A stretch of 47,787 nucleotides of DNA from Nocardioides sp. (lineage in GTDB: Bacteria > Actinomycetota > Actinomycetes > Propionibacteriales > Nocardioidaceae), in contig PBYI01000027.1 in the NCBI GenBank assembly GCA_002729525.1, positions 30,507 to 78,293 of the forward strand, written 5' to 3'. Positions 8,745 through 16,415 of this stretch are shown here, piece by piece (the first letter of the stretch is position 1; every line of letters starts with the position of its first letter). The notes beneath the pieces are model-generated. The model saw only the letters and a program-made list of their open reading frames with translations. It was not told the DNA's origin and ran no database searches. A program made the position numbers and the translations under genes.

Positions 8745-9628
8745 CAGGCCACCTCGCGTCCCGTGGCCTGCGCCAGAGCCTCCGCCCCGGACAGGAATCT
8801 GGGGTGCGGCTCGGGTTCGGCCAGACGCTGGAGCCGGACGAGCAGGCCCACGTAGACCGCGGCCAGCACAGCGAGGACCATCTGCCCGTACACCGTGCTG
8901 TAGGGCTCGACCCAGCCGCGCAGGAAGACTGCCTGCAGGCCTGCCACGGCGAGCAGGCCGAGAGCGACCTGGTTGGACTGACGTCGTACCCCGTTGCGCT
9001 CGGTGAGCACCTTGCGGCGCATCTCCAACTCGGCGCGAGTGTTGGCGGCCAGGGTCGTGAGGACCCGCTTGAGGCTTCCGGCGCGCTGCTGGGCGGTCAG
9101 CGAGAGGGCGATCACGACCTTGTCGGCGCCGCGGTCGTCGACCCCGTCGGCGAAGTGCGCCAATGCGACCGGCAGCGGCGTACGCAGGTCCAGGGCGTTG
9201 ACTAGGTTCCGCAGCGGTCGGCGCAGCAGCGCCGGCGCACCGTCCAGGGTTGCCGGCAGCGCCTGCTCCAACCCCGACTCGGATGCTGCGGCATCGCGTA
9301 GCGACTCGGTCCAGTTCGCGATCGCCTCGATCTTGGCGACGCTGTGCTTCTCGACCGCACCCGACCGCGCCAACTTCGGCCACAAGATCACCACGGCGAC
9401 CGCCATCAGGCCGGCCACCGGCCAGCGGGTCAAGATCCCGACTGCGACGCCGACGATCAGCGCGATCGTGCCCTGCCGGGCGGTCTGCTGGGGGTCGGCC
9501 ACCTTACGTCGGGCGGTGGTAACCCGGGCCGGGAGCAGGTTCTTGCCGTGGGAGGCGCGGATCACCCCGATGATGCCGAGGCATACCGCCAGGATGCAGG
9601 CGACGAAGGAGGTCATCAGATTTGCCAC
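8741..9628 (-). CDS. tadB: TadB, inner-membrane platform protein
   Basis: 295 residues. Two hydrophobic segments in the first 85 residues are followed by a cytoplasmic T2SF-type domain (SESGLEQALP, then LRRPLRNLVNAL, DKVVIALSLTAQQRAGSLKRV) and two C-terminal transmembrane segments (about 215-260). This is the TadB half of the paired platform proteins. The start overlaps the end of tadA by 13 bases and its stop overlaps the tadC GTG, so tadA-tadB-tadC are tightly coupled. Length and topology fit actinobacterial TadB. Confidence 0.83.
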   Translation of the reverse strand: MANLMTSFVACILAVCLGIIGVIRASHGKNLLPARVTTARRKVADPQQTARQGTIALIVGVAVGILTRWPVAGLMAVAVVILWPKLARSGAVEKHSVAKIEAIANWTESLRDAAASESGLEQALPATLDGAPALLRRPLRNLVNALDLRTPLPVALAHFADGVDDRGADKVVIALSLTAQQRAGSLKRVLTTLAANTRAELEMRRKVLTERNGVRRQSNQVALGLLAVAGLQAVFLRGWVEPYSTVYGQMVLAVLAAVYVGLLVRLQRLAEPEPHPRFLSGAEALAQATGREVAW

Positions 9629-11115
9629 CCCTCATCGCCGTTGGTGCCGGTCGGCTCGGCGAACCTGTTCAGGTCCGTCGCGCCGTCGGGGTCCCATCCG
9701 ACATCGAGGAGCGCCTCCTCGCGGATGATCGCCTTACGGGTGAACTCGGTACGGCCGGTGGCCTTGTTGTACTTCCACAGCTCGGTCGTCTTCACGCCGT
9801 CCTCATCACGCCCGGCGACCTCACGGATCGACTCGATGATTCGGCGCTGACTGCCGTCCTCGGTGCGGATCCGGCGAAGGAACACGATGAAGTTCAGTGC
9901 GTTCGCGATCAGGCCGTTGGTGGCCTCGAACGGCAGCCGCTCTTGTGCCTGCAGCGCGTAGGTCTGGATCTTGGCAATGACGTCGCGCGATGAGTTGGCG
10001 TGGATCGTACTTAGCGAACCGTCGTTGCCCTGCTGCATGGCGTTGAGCATCGTGATGACCTCATCACCCAAGACCTCGCCCACGATCACCCGAGAGGCGC
10101 TCATCCGCAGGGAGTCGCGCACCAGGTCGGCCAGGGAGACTGCGCCCTCCCCCTCGACGTTCGCCAGCCGCTCCTCGAGCGGCACGATGTCAGGGTGTCG
10201 CTCGGGGTCCTCGTGCAGGCCGAGCTCGATGGACCGCTCCACGGTGACCAGACGCTCGATCGGGTCGATCTCGGAGGCCAGCGCCCGCAGGAGCGTGGTC
10301 TTCCCCGCACCCACCGCCCCGGCGATCATGAGGTTCTGACGCGACTTCACCAGCGCCGACAAGAACGCGGCGAGGTCATGGTCAACGGTCCCCTCACTCA
10401 GCAGGTTCTTCGTGCACAGCGACGCCGGGACGCCGGCGGCTCGCTCCCGCTCGGCCAGCCCGGGAACCGGAAGCAAGGTGGCCCTCAGGTGGCGGTGCTT
10501 GCGGATCGAGATCGACAACCCGTTCGCGCTCCCCCCCTGGACTGCGTGCAGACGTGACCCGTCGGGCAGCCTGAGGGTGACGTGATAGTTGATCAGGTCG
10601 AAGGGCCGGGTCGACAGGCCGTCGTGAGCCGAGATGGTCTTGACGATCTCCTCGAGCTCCTTGTCCGAGGACGCCACCGGAGGAAGCTGCGCCTTGCTGC
10701 CGTCGGCGTAGGTGACGAACACGCTCTGCCAGCTGTTGATCACGATGTCCTCGACCTCGGGATCCTCCAGCAGCTGGTCGAGGTTGCCCGCGCCGAACAG
10801 CTGCGCCTTCAGCGCAGCCTCGAGCCGGTCCCGGGCGTCTTCCTCCAGCGGCGGGCGGCCGTCCTCGACCAGGTCGGACTCGTACTCAGCCAACACCGAC
10901 GCCAGCAGTGCCTCGGTGTGCTGCCGAGCGTCCTCCCCCTTCGGGATCGGCTGGCCTTTGCGGCGGAACTCCTCCAACGCCTTCCCGCGACGAGCACCCA
11001 CCCGGGACTGGAGACGCTTGACCAGCACCTGGTCAACCGGCACGAGCTGCTTCAGCTGCATCCCGTTCACGGGCGCACCGCGCCCGTTCGAGCTGAGGCC
11101 GTTGGTCTCCATCAC
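9616..11115 (-). CDS. tadA: TadA/CpaF-type secretion ATPase
   Basis: 499-residue hexameric ATPase that powers Flp pilus assembly. Visible motifs: Walker A IAGAVGAGKTTLLRAL near residue 265; an Asp-box-like stretch VTVERSIELGL; the Walker B region SRVIVGEVLGDE, where family members usually have GEVRG, so one Arg is replaced by Leu; and GNDGSLSTIHANS, the conserved histidine box. The N-terminal part (about 1-200) is the usual CpaF N-domain with DPEVEDIVINSW and TRPFDLINYHVTLRLPDGSR. The start overlaps the TadZ-like gene by four bases. All catalytic elements look intact. Confidence 0.9.
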   Translation of the reverse strand: MMETNGLSSNGRGAPVNGMQLKQLVPVDQVLVKRLQSRVGARRGKALEEFRRKGQPIPKGEDARQHTEALLASVLAEYESDLVEDGRPPLEEDARDRLEAALKAQLFGAGNLDQLLEDPEVEDIVINSWQSVFVTYADGSKAQLPPVASSDKELEEIVKTISAHDGLSTRPFDLINYHVTLRLPDGSRLHAVQGGSANGLSISIRKHRHLRATLLPVPGLAERERAAGVPASLCTKNLLSEGTVDHDLAAFLSALVKSRQNLMIAGAVGAGKTTLLRALASEIDPIERLVTVERSIELGLHEDPERHPDIVPLEERLANVEGEGAVSLADLVRDSLRMSASRVIVGEVLGDEVITMLNAMQQGNDGSLSTIHANSSRDVIAKIQTYALQAQERLPFEATNGLIANALNFIVFLRRIRTEDGSQRRIIESIREVAGRDEDGVKTTELWKYNKATGRTEFTRKAIIREEALLDVGWDPDGATDLNRFAEPTGTNGDEGWQI

Positions 11116-11948
11116 GCCTCTTCCCCGTGGCCGGCATACGCGTCGACCTGTGCGGCCTCAGGCGTGCCGTACGGCCCGACACCCGCGGCTTGGTTGATCT
11201 GGTCGTTGAGGACGCCGGCAGACTTCAGCAACGGCGTACGCGCGTTCTTCTTGCCGCCGACCTGGCCGGTGTGCATCGCCTCGACCCCGGTCGGGTCCAG
11301 CGCGATCCAGCCGATCCCGGCGATCACGCCGGCGGCGTTACTCGGCGCCAGCATCCGACCGACGTGCTCGAGCACCGCCCCGGCGATCCGCTTCGGCGTC
11401 ACCACCACCGGCACCACCACCGGCGGTGCGTTGCGGATGTTCGCCAGCACCGGAGCAAGCCGCTCCAGCCGGTCCTTGAGGTGCATCACCGCACCCACCT
11501 CCGGGCGGGTCATCATCACGACCACATCAGCGGCCGCCGCGACCGGGATGGTCGGCGAACTGGAGTGGATCCGCCCCAGATCGGCCACTACCCGCGACGC
11601 GGAGGCGCGCAGCGCCTCCGCCAACGGAGCCCAGTTCTTCACGCCTGCGGCCTGCTCGGCCGAGAAGTGCCCCGGCACGACCCGTGTCGACCCAGTGAAC
11701 TCGTGCGCCTTGCCGGCCGCCAGGCCGGGGGTCACCGTCGTACGGGCCTCGGTCGCCAAGGTCAGCACCGTCGGAGTCGGCGGGAACGCCTCACCATGGC
11801 CACCGGGTGCGACACACCGCAGCGCGAGGTCACCGCCATACGGGTCAGCCTCGACCACGATCGTCGGCTCCGGCATCGAGACGCCCAGCGCCAACGACGT
11901 CGTCGTCGACCCCGGGGCGCCGCGGTCGCAGCACACAGCGATCAGCAT
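11112..11948 (-). CDS. TadZ/CpaE-like MinD-family protein with degenerate P-loop
   Basis: 278 residues in the ParA/MinD-like position of the operon, where TadZ/CpaE localises the pilus machine to a cell pole. The N-terminus MLIAVCCDRGAPGSTTTSLALG aligns with the deviant Walker A of MinD proteins, but the signature Lys residues are absent (GAPGSTTT instead of KGGxGKTT). Similar GSPGVTT forms occur in actinobacterial relatives, so it is probably a real subfamily and not damage. Later motifs VVEADPYGGDLALR, VVADLGRIH and VVMMTRPEVGAVMHL keep the MinD fold pattern. ATP binding is uncertain. Confidence 0.75.
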   Translation of the reverse strand: MLIAVCCDRGAPGSTTTSLALGVSMPEPTIVVEADPYGGDLALRCVAPGGHGEAFPPTPTVLTLATEARTTVTPGLAAGKAHEFTGSTRVVPGHFSAEQAAGVKNWAPLAEALRASASRVVADLGRIHSSSPTIPVAAAADVVVMMTRPEVGAVMHLKDRLERLAPVLANIRNAPPVVVPVVVTPKRIAGAVLEHVGRMLAPSNAAGVIAGIGWIALDPTGVEAMHTGQVGGKKNARTPLLKSAGVLNDQINQAAGVGPYGTPEAAQVDAYAGHGEEA

Positions 11949-12730
11949 CAGCCCTGCCCCCCGGTGGTTGTCCCATCGTCCTGCGGGGCGGAGTCAGCCG
12001 GGTCGCCCTCGGTGATCGGGGCCTGCAGCAGGGTCAGCTGCCCCACCGCGCCGTACGCCGCCACCGTCTTCGCATCGGTCTCCGAGATCAGGATCGTCAC
12101 CACCACCGTGCCGTCTTGCGACGTTTTCGAGGAGTACACCGTGGCGCCGGCCGAGATCACCACCGGGTCATCGAGAGCCTTCGGGTCGCCCGCCTGGCCC
12201 TCCTGCGGCACCGCGATCGCGTCGACCACCGAACCAGGAGCCAGGGTCTCCGGAACGCGACCTGCCGGGAGGTTCACCGCGATCAGTCGCTTGCCCTCCT
12301 GCGGCAGCAGGTCGCTGGTGAGCGACTCCTCGGTCAGCACCTGTCCCGGCAACAGTGCGACCGTGGTGCGCTGCCCGAACACCGAGTCGACATCGGAGAC
12401 CAAGATCGCCCCGTCGACACCGGAAACGCTCCGTGAGACCAATAGCGGATCCCTGGACGTGCGGACGTCGTCTTCTGTGATCGGATGCCCGACCGGGATC
12501 GGCTGGGCCACCACCAGCACCTCCTCCACGCCGCCCTTGTTGACGTAGAGCCAGCCACCCGCGATCACTGCCGCGATCACGACCAGGAAGCTGATCAGCA
12601 TCTGCCCGTACCTGCGCGGAGCCTTCGACACTGCCTTCGAGAGTGAAGCCGCACCGGGCAGGCCACCCGCCGGCGGCGCCGAGCGCCGGTCGCGGGCCCG
12701 TCCTGAGGTTCGAGAATCCAGGCTCGTCAC
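11948..12730 (-). CDS. CpaB/RcpC-like SAF-domain pilus assembly protein
   Basis: 260 residues: a basic, Ser/Arg-rich cytoplasmic head (1-40), one transmembrane helix at about 42-64 (GQMLISFLVVIAAVIAGGWLY), then a SAF domain (VLVVAQPIPVGHPITEDDVR) and the partner domain with AVNLPAGRVPETLAPGSVVD. This matches CpaB/RcpC proteins, thought to bind the wall and support pilus passage. The tail is Gly/Thr/Asp-rich and disordered. Its start overlaps the preceding stop by four bases, and its own stop shares a base with the start of the TadZ-like gene. Confidence 0.8.
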   Translation of the reverse strand: MTSLDSRTSGRARDRRSAPPAGGLPGAASLSKAVSKAPRRYGQMLISFLVVIAAVIAGGWLYVNKGGVEEVLVVAQPIPVGHPITEDDVRTSRDPLLVSRSVSGVDGAILVSDVDSVFGQRTTVALLPGQVLTEESLTSDLLPQEGKRLIAVNLPAGRVPETLAPGSVVDAIAVPQEGQAGDPKALDDPVVISAGATVYSSKTSQDGTVVVTILISETDAKTVAAYGAVGQLTLLQAPITEGDPADSAPQDDGTTTGGQG

Positions 12731-13686
12731 TTCTTCTTCACCACCGTCTGTCGCTGGTACACCGTGATCGCGGTCGAGTCACCGGCCGCGGCAAGCTGCG
12801 AGCCGAGGTCTCCACTGGTCGCGCCGCCACAGTTGCCCGTGCACGTCCACGCCAGCGTGTAACTGATCTGCGCCGACACGGTCCACGTGTCGCCCTCGGG
12901 GTCTTCCATCTCGTCATAGGCGTATGAGCAGTTCGTCGGAGCGTTCTCCGGCATCCCCTTCAGCCACTCACGCCCCGGACCGACACAGGAGACCGCGTCG
13001 CCGTTGCCCATCGTCCACTCGACGTAGGACGGGGTCGCGATCAAGGTGACCGTGGCTCCGCGCAGCGACTCGGTTGCCGAGACCGTGTGCCACTGCCCGG
13101 ACTCGACCCACAGCCAGTTCTTGTAAGAGATGTAGGTGTGATAGGTCGGCGGCGGCGCGATCTTCGCGTCCGCGAGCTCATACGGGATGGTCACCATCAG
13201 CTGGCGGGCGACCGCAGCCCCATCTACCGGCGCCACACCTCCGCTAACCCACCAGACCGCAAAACTCACCGAGGTCCCGCTTGCGCCGGTTTGGCAGGTC
13301 CACCACATGCCGTTCTCGTCCTCATGGCCTCGAGGCGGTGGGCCCTGTGGATCGTCGGGCTCGGCGTAGCACCAGTGCGGGCTACCCCACCACGTCAATC
13401 CGTCCTTCGTGCACGACACCTCACTGCCGTCCTTGTCGCGGCACACTGTCTCGCCCCCGCCGGGGTTAGGCGCCTCGCCGGGACCAGGCGTTTCCTCGCC
13501 AGGGATCTCGATCTGGATGCAAGCCCCGAGGGTTGCGTTCCATCCCGTGCCAGGAGGGCAGTCTTCCGGACCATCTGCCCAGGCGCTTTGGCTGGACGAC
13601 GTGGCGAGTAGGAGCGCGGCCGCAGCGAGGGCGAGGCAACTGGTCGCCGTGGTCGCGGCCTTCGTCAGGGTGCTGTTGGCGTGCAT
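12727..13686 (-). CDS. Secreted Trp- and Cys-rich protein of the tad operon
   Basis: 319 residues with a clear Sec signal peptide (AATTATSCLALAAAALLLATSS, probable cut after SAWA). The mature part begins DGPEDCPPGTGWN and holds many Cys and Trp residues: CYAEPDDPQGPPP, WWTCQTGASGTS, SYKNWLWVESGQWHT, CSYAYDEMEDPEGD, WTCTGNCGG, and ends in a basic VVKKK. No family is recognised with confidence. Similar exported proteins are found in tad-like clusters of actinobacterial elements as far as I recall. Extracellular disulfides are likely. It may be a surface adhesin or assembly partner of the pilus. The start overlaps the preceding lipoprotein gene by 22 bases. Confidence 0.65.
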   Translation of the reverse strand: MHANSTLTKAATTATSCLALAAAALLLATSSSQSAWADGPEDCPPGTGWNATLGACIQIEIPGEETPGPGEAPNPGGGETVCRDKDGSEVSCTKDGLTWWGSPHWCYAEPDDPQGPPPRGHEDENGMWWTCQTGASGTSVSFAVWWVSGGVAPVDGAAVARQLMVTIPYELADAKIAPPPTYHTYISYKNWLWVESGQWHTVSATESLRGATVTLIATPSYVEWTMGNGDAVSCVGPGREWLKGMPENAPTNCSYAYDEMEDPEGDTWTVSAQISYTLAWTCTGNCGGATSGDLGSQLAAAGDSTAITVYQRQTVVKKK

Positions 13687-14255
13687 GCCTTCACTCCGCT
13701 GTTCACGTATCCCCGCTTCTTCCAGCCCTCAGACGTCTTCTCCATCTGCACCTCGATGAGGCGACGGCTCGGATCGCTGATCTGGGTCACCTGCCCGTTG
13801 GTGGTGATTCGAGCGTCCGTGTAGTCGAGGCAGTAGTTGAAGATGACCGTCGTCCGTCCGATCTTCGATGCGCTGGTCCAGAGCACTTTCGGCGGTACTT
13901 CCATCCGGGCGCCCCCGCGGACGTAGGTGTCAAGGAACTCTGAGCGCTCACCTAGCGGGCTCAAGGAGTACTTCTCGAACATCGCCTTCAGGCCAGGGGT
14001 GTCTGCACCCGTGCGGGCGGCCGCGGTGTAGGCCTCCCAGAACTCCAGCCAGCGGTCGCGTGCGGCGCGGTAGCGCTTGAGTTGTGCGGGGCTGTACTTG
14101 TCATCCCACGTCGGCTCGGGCGTAGAGGTCTCGGAAGCCGAAGACGAGGCCGATTGTGTTGGTCTCGGGTCTACCTTCGGCTCGTCGTCACCCCCGCATC
14201 CGGAGAGAGTTCCCGCCAGAGCGAGAGCGGTTACAGCAATGAGAATGCGTTTCAT
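13665..14255 (-). CDS. Predicted lipoprotein, first gene of the tad operon
   Basis: 196 residues from the ATG at 14255. A longer frame exists, but this ATG has a strong ribosome site (AGGAAGGA, about six bases away) and begins a textbook lipoprotein signal: MKRILIAVTALALAGTLSGC, with lipobox LSGC. A Ser/Thr/Pro-rich linker (about 25-50) follows, then an alpha/beta domain with YSPAQLKRYRAARDRWLEFW and FLDTYVRGGARMEVPP. The fold resembles small secreted or NTF2-like domains, but I cannot assign a family. It is nearest the predicted operon promoter at 14399-14430, so it may help anchor the pilus machine outside the membrane. Confidence 0.7.
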   Translation of the reverse strand: MKRILIAVTALALAGTLSGCGGDDEPKVDPRPTQSASSSASETSTPEPTWDDKYSPAQLKRYRAARDRWLEFWEAYTAAARTGADTPGLKAMFEKYSLSPLGERSEFLDTYVRGGARMEVPPKVLWTSASKIGRTTVIFNYCLDYTDARITTNGQVTQISDPSRRLIEVQMEKTSEGWKKRGYVNSGVKACTPTAP

Positions 14256-14830
14256 GAGCGTCCTTCCTGAGCCCGAGTCGCCCGACGCGTTGGCCTCGGG
14301 CACCAGTCCTGACGAGATGGCCGACAGCCTGCCGACCTCGCCGTATTGCGATTCTGGTTCAAGGTGACGTCCTTACATCCGGGTTGCGCTCTACCTAGTG
14401 AAGGCAACCGCCAGCGGAGCGGATCGGACATCGGCGGGCACTTCTCGTCGGGACGAGCGCTAAAGCGCGTCAGTCGAAAGGGGCGACGCAGTGACGGTTG
14501 GATCGTCGAGTCGCCAGGCTTGAGCGGCAGCGGGGGGCTGTCTCTGTCAGCTCTCCGTCGATCTGCAAACGGGGAGATCGACGCGCCGCGATCCGCCGTG
14601 GGCGTCTGCGCCCCCGGTGGCTTCTGCTGACGCATGCCCATGACGGCGTTCTCTTCTCTCCCGGCCCGAACCGGAACATCCATTCTGCGTTGCGTCGTCA
14701 AGCCCGACGCCCCTGGCATGACTTTGCCGGCTTCTGCCGCCAGGCCGAGTTCCGCACTACCAAGCATGCCATATGAACGGCGCTAACGGCAGTTCTGGCC
14801 GCAATCTCGCGCTCTTCGCGGTCCGGCACA
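14256..14830. other. Divergent intergenic region between tad operon and ArsR-like gene
   Basis: 575 bases with no convincing gene in any frame. It holds the two-box promoter element (14399-14430, minus), a perfect 9-bp inverted repeat CGTCGATCT/AGATCGACG at 14556-14564 and 14575-14583 with a 10-base loop, and a 5-bp inverted repeat at about 14457-14468. The 9-bp hairpin has no T-run, so it is more likely an operator or leader structure than a terminator. It lies upstream of the tad promoter and could serve either direction. Confidence 0.45.
14399..14430 (-). promoter_or_regulatory. Two-box promoter-like element, site G (tad operon)
   Basis: On the minus strand GTCCGAT begins at 14430 and GGTTGCCTTCCA begins 20 bases later at 14410. 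The spacing is identical to the six other copies in the window. No start codon occurs at the 36-base position; the first operon gene begins about 140 bases downstream with its own ribosome site, so the transcript would carry a long leader. Proposed promoter of the whole tad operon. Confidence 0.6.
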
Positions 14831-14844
14831 ATGCGGCTTGTGCC
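14825..14844. promoter_or_regulatory. Inverted repeat over the start of the ArsR-like gene
   Basis: GGCACAA at 14825-14831 and TTGTGCC at 14838-14844 form a perfect 7-bp inverted repeat with a 6-base spacer, overlapping the ATG at 14831. The position and dyad symmetry suit an operator for autoregulation by the winged-helix protein that starts here. Confidence 0.45.
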
Positions 14845-15181
14845 ACGACTGTCGAAGCCGCCGAACATGCCTGGGGAGGTGCTGGGGATCATCGGCGCGA
14901 TCGGTAACAGCGCGCGCACCGAGATCCTGCGGTGTCTCTCGGTGCGGCCGATGAGTACGACAGAGTTGGCCGAAATGATCGGGATTGACCACAGCCGGGT
15001 GCTTCGACACTTGGCCGTTCTCGAGGACCTCGCCCTCGTCGCTGCCGACCACCCCCGCGGCTCACGTCGTGGCGTCGGGCGCGTGGTGAGGTGGCACACG
15101 AATCAAGAGCGCGTCAACGAGGTCGCTCAGATGTGGAGGGCGTACTCAACCAGCCATGCAGACCCGCCCAGGGACGAGTAG
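14831..15181 (+). CDS. ArsR-like winged-helix transcriptional regulator
   Basis: 116 residues. A winged helix-turn-helix lies at about residues 18-85: VLGIIGAIGNSARTEILRCL (helix 1-2), MSTTELAEMIGIDHSRVLRHL (recognition helix with HSRVLRHL), then the wing (LVAADHPRGSRRGVGRVVRWHT). There is no Cys-x-Cys or other metal site of classical ArsR sensors, so the ligand is unknown. The ATG at 14831 is conventional, but the ATG at 14864 could also serve. It stands alone, facing away from the tad operon, which makes it a candidate local regulator. Confidence 0.72.
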   Translation: MRLVPRLSKPPNMPGEVLGIIGAIGNSARTEILRCLSVRPMSTTELAEMIGIDHSRVLRHLAVLEDLALVAADHPRGSRRGVGRVVRWHTNQERVNEVAQMWRAYSTSHADPPRDE

Positions 15182-15235
15182 GAGTCATCGGGGCACGCTC
15201 AGCCCTTGCGCGAGTCCGGCGACATCGGCCGGTCG

Positions 15236-15480
15236 TCACGGCCGGTGACCCACCCCCGTGAGAAACCCATCTGCGATTGCGTTGCGCTGGGCCATGCGCA
15301 GCAAAGACGTCTTCCCCGGGCCGCAAGGGGCATGGAAGCCGAGCAGCGGTCCGCCGGGGGGACCGAGCATGCTCAGCCGCGAGACCTTGTCGCGGATCCG
15401 ATCGCGCTCGCGGCCGCGAGGTACCCCGGAAGAGAACCGGGTGCGTGCGGACTCGGCTCCATGGGCCGCACCTCTCGCAT
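15236..15480 (-). pseudogene. Fragment of a P-loop ATPase gene
   Basis: The minus-strand frame ending at 15236 encodes a conserved-looking segment: GVPRGRERDRIRDKVSRLSM, then GGPLLGFHAPCGPGKTSLLR, then AQRNAIADGFLTG, and a stop soon after. GRERDRI plus a Walker A motif (GPGKTSLL) is the start of an AAA/NACHT-like ATPase module, which normally continues for several hundred residues. No ATG, GTG or TTG lies in a sensible place upstream, and a stop sits just 5' of the frame. I read it as the N-terminal remnant of a larger ATPase gene, cut short near 15236. Confidence 0.5.
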
Positions 15481-15484
15481 AGGT

Positions 15485-15520
15485 CCGTATAGCTCACCCG
15501 AGGTATACCCACCTATACGG
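15485..15520. promoter_or_regulatory. Inverted-repeat cluster upstream of the ATPase remnant
   Basis: CCGTATAG (15485-15492) and CTATACGG (15513-15520) are perfect inverted copies, with the palindrome GGTATACC (15502-15509) between them. The three related AT-rich half-sites in otherwise GC-rich DNA look like an operator. It would control the minus-strand ATPase remnant, which suggests the regulatory site outlived its gene. Confidence 0.4.
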
Positions 15521-15733
15521 GGCCGGATGCAGATCCAGCACCCAAGCCGCGCCGCGACCCAGATTGTCGTGACGCTGTCGCGAGAATGAACGGTCCGCCC
15601 CCCGGCCTGGATCGGCCTGTTGGGGCCTTTGCTCGTCGTGAAGGGCGGCTTCGGCGAATGCCGGACGTGTGTCGGTGGGTCGTGCGATGCCCCCGCATGA
15701 GAGCCCGCTGGCGACCCGAGACGCCGCGGGCTC

Positions 15734-16084
15734 TCAGCCCATCCAAGTACCAGCCGAGGAAGACAGTGCGGTCCGGGTGCTCGCACTCCCCAACGATGTG
15801 CTTCCAGCGTGGGACGCGGCAGCGGCATCGGCGGGCGCCGCCTTTCGGATCTGGGCAGTGACGTGGGCGACGACCTCGTCCAGCGTGAGCGGTGCCGAGT
15901 TATCTGCCAGCTGGTCGAGCAGTTCTTCGGCGGGTTCTTCGAGTTGCGGGCCGGCGTAGGCATCATCCCACTCGTCAGTGGCAGCGACGAAGCGGCCGTA
16001 GGCCTCGGTTTCGGCCTTCGCGTGGCGCCAGGCGGATGCCGCCATGGCCACGTGCCGCTCGAGTAGGACCGCCTCGTCATCCAT
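15734..16084 (-). CDS. Hypothetical protein, acidic helical
   Basis: 116 residues from the ATG at 16084; the frame is open further upstream, but that part is composition-poor and overlaps the promoter region of the plus-strand gene. The sequence is largely helical and acidic: DDEAVLLERHVAMAASAWRH, YGRFVAATDEWDDAY, EEPAEELLDQLADNSAPLTL, DEVVAHVTAQIRKAAPADA, with an Ala/Ser/Thr-rich tail. No family is recognised and no strong ribosome site is visible. Codon use in this frame fits a real gene better than the opposite strand does. Confidence 0.5.
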   Translation of the reverse strand: MDDEAVLLERHVAMAASAWRHAKAETEAYGRFVAATDEWDDAYAGPQLEEPAEELLDQLADNSAPLTLDEVVAHVTAQIRKAAPADAAAASHAGSTSLGSASTRTALSSSAGTWMG

Positions 16085-16180
16085 GGCCAGCAAGTGTCGA
16101 CCACCCGTCGCCGCTGCGGAAGACCCCTTGCTCCCCGCCGGCCCGCCTGCTGCCGTGGGCGATGTTGTTCCGCTGTGGTT

Positions 16181-16212
16181 GTCCGATCCAGGGCGCGACC
16201 GGTTGCTTCTCC
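16181..16212 (+). promoter_or_regulatory. Two-box promoter-like element, site A
   Basis: GTCCGAT begins at 16181 and GGTTGCTTCTCC begins at 16201, 20 bases apart. The gene start is an ATG at 16248 with its own GAGGAGA ribosome site, so this copy would give a short normal leader. Proposed promoter for 16248 and 16412. Confidence 0.6.
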
Positions 16213-16247
16213 ACGCCAGAGCACACATCTCACGAGGAGAACGACCG

Positions 16248-16415
16248 ATGAACCAGTTCCCGAACAACTCGTCCGGCGCCGCCGGTAGTCCACAGGCTCA
16301 TCCGGTGGTCGCGCTGCGCGACCAGCTGACGCAGACCATGACGGCGGCGAACCAGCTCAAGTCCACCCTCGCCACGGTCGATGACCCCGGGCGCAGGTCC
16401 GGCGAGATCCGATGA
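16248..16415 (+). CDS. Small hypothetical protein
   Basis: 55 residues (MNQFPNNSSGAAGSPQAHPV at the start), polar N-terminus followed by a helical stretch VALRDQLTQTMTAANQLKST. The start is well supported: GAGGAGA lies 8 bases upstream, and the two-box promoter element ends 35 bases upstream. The stop overlaps the next start in ATGA, so both genes are co-translated. No family recognised; as a small element gene it could be a partner of the coiled-coil protein that follows. Confidence 0.62.
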   Translation: MNQFPNNSSGAAGSPQAHPVVALRDQLTQTMTAANQLKSTLATVDDPGRRSGEIR

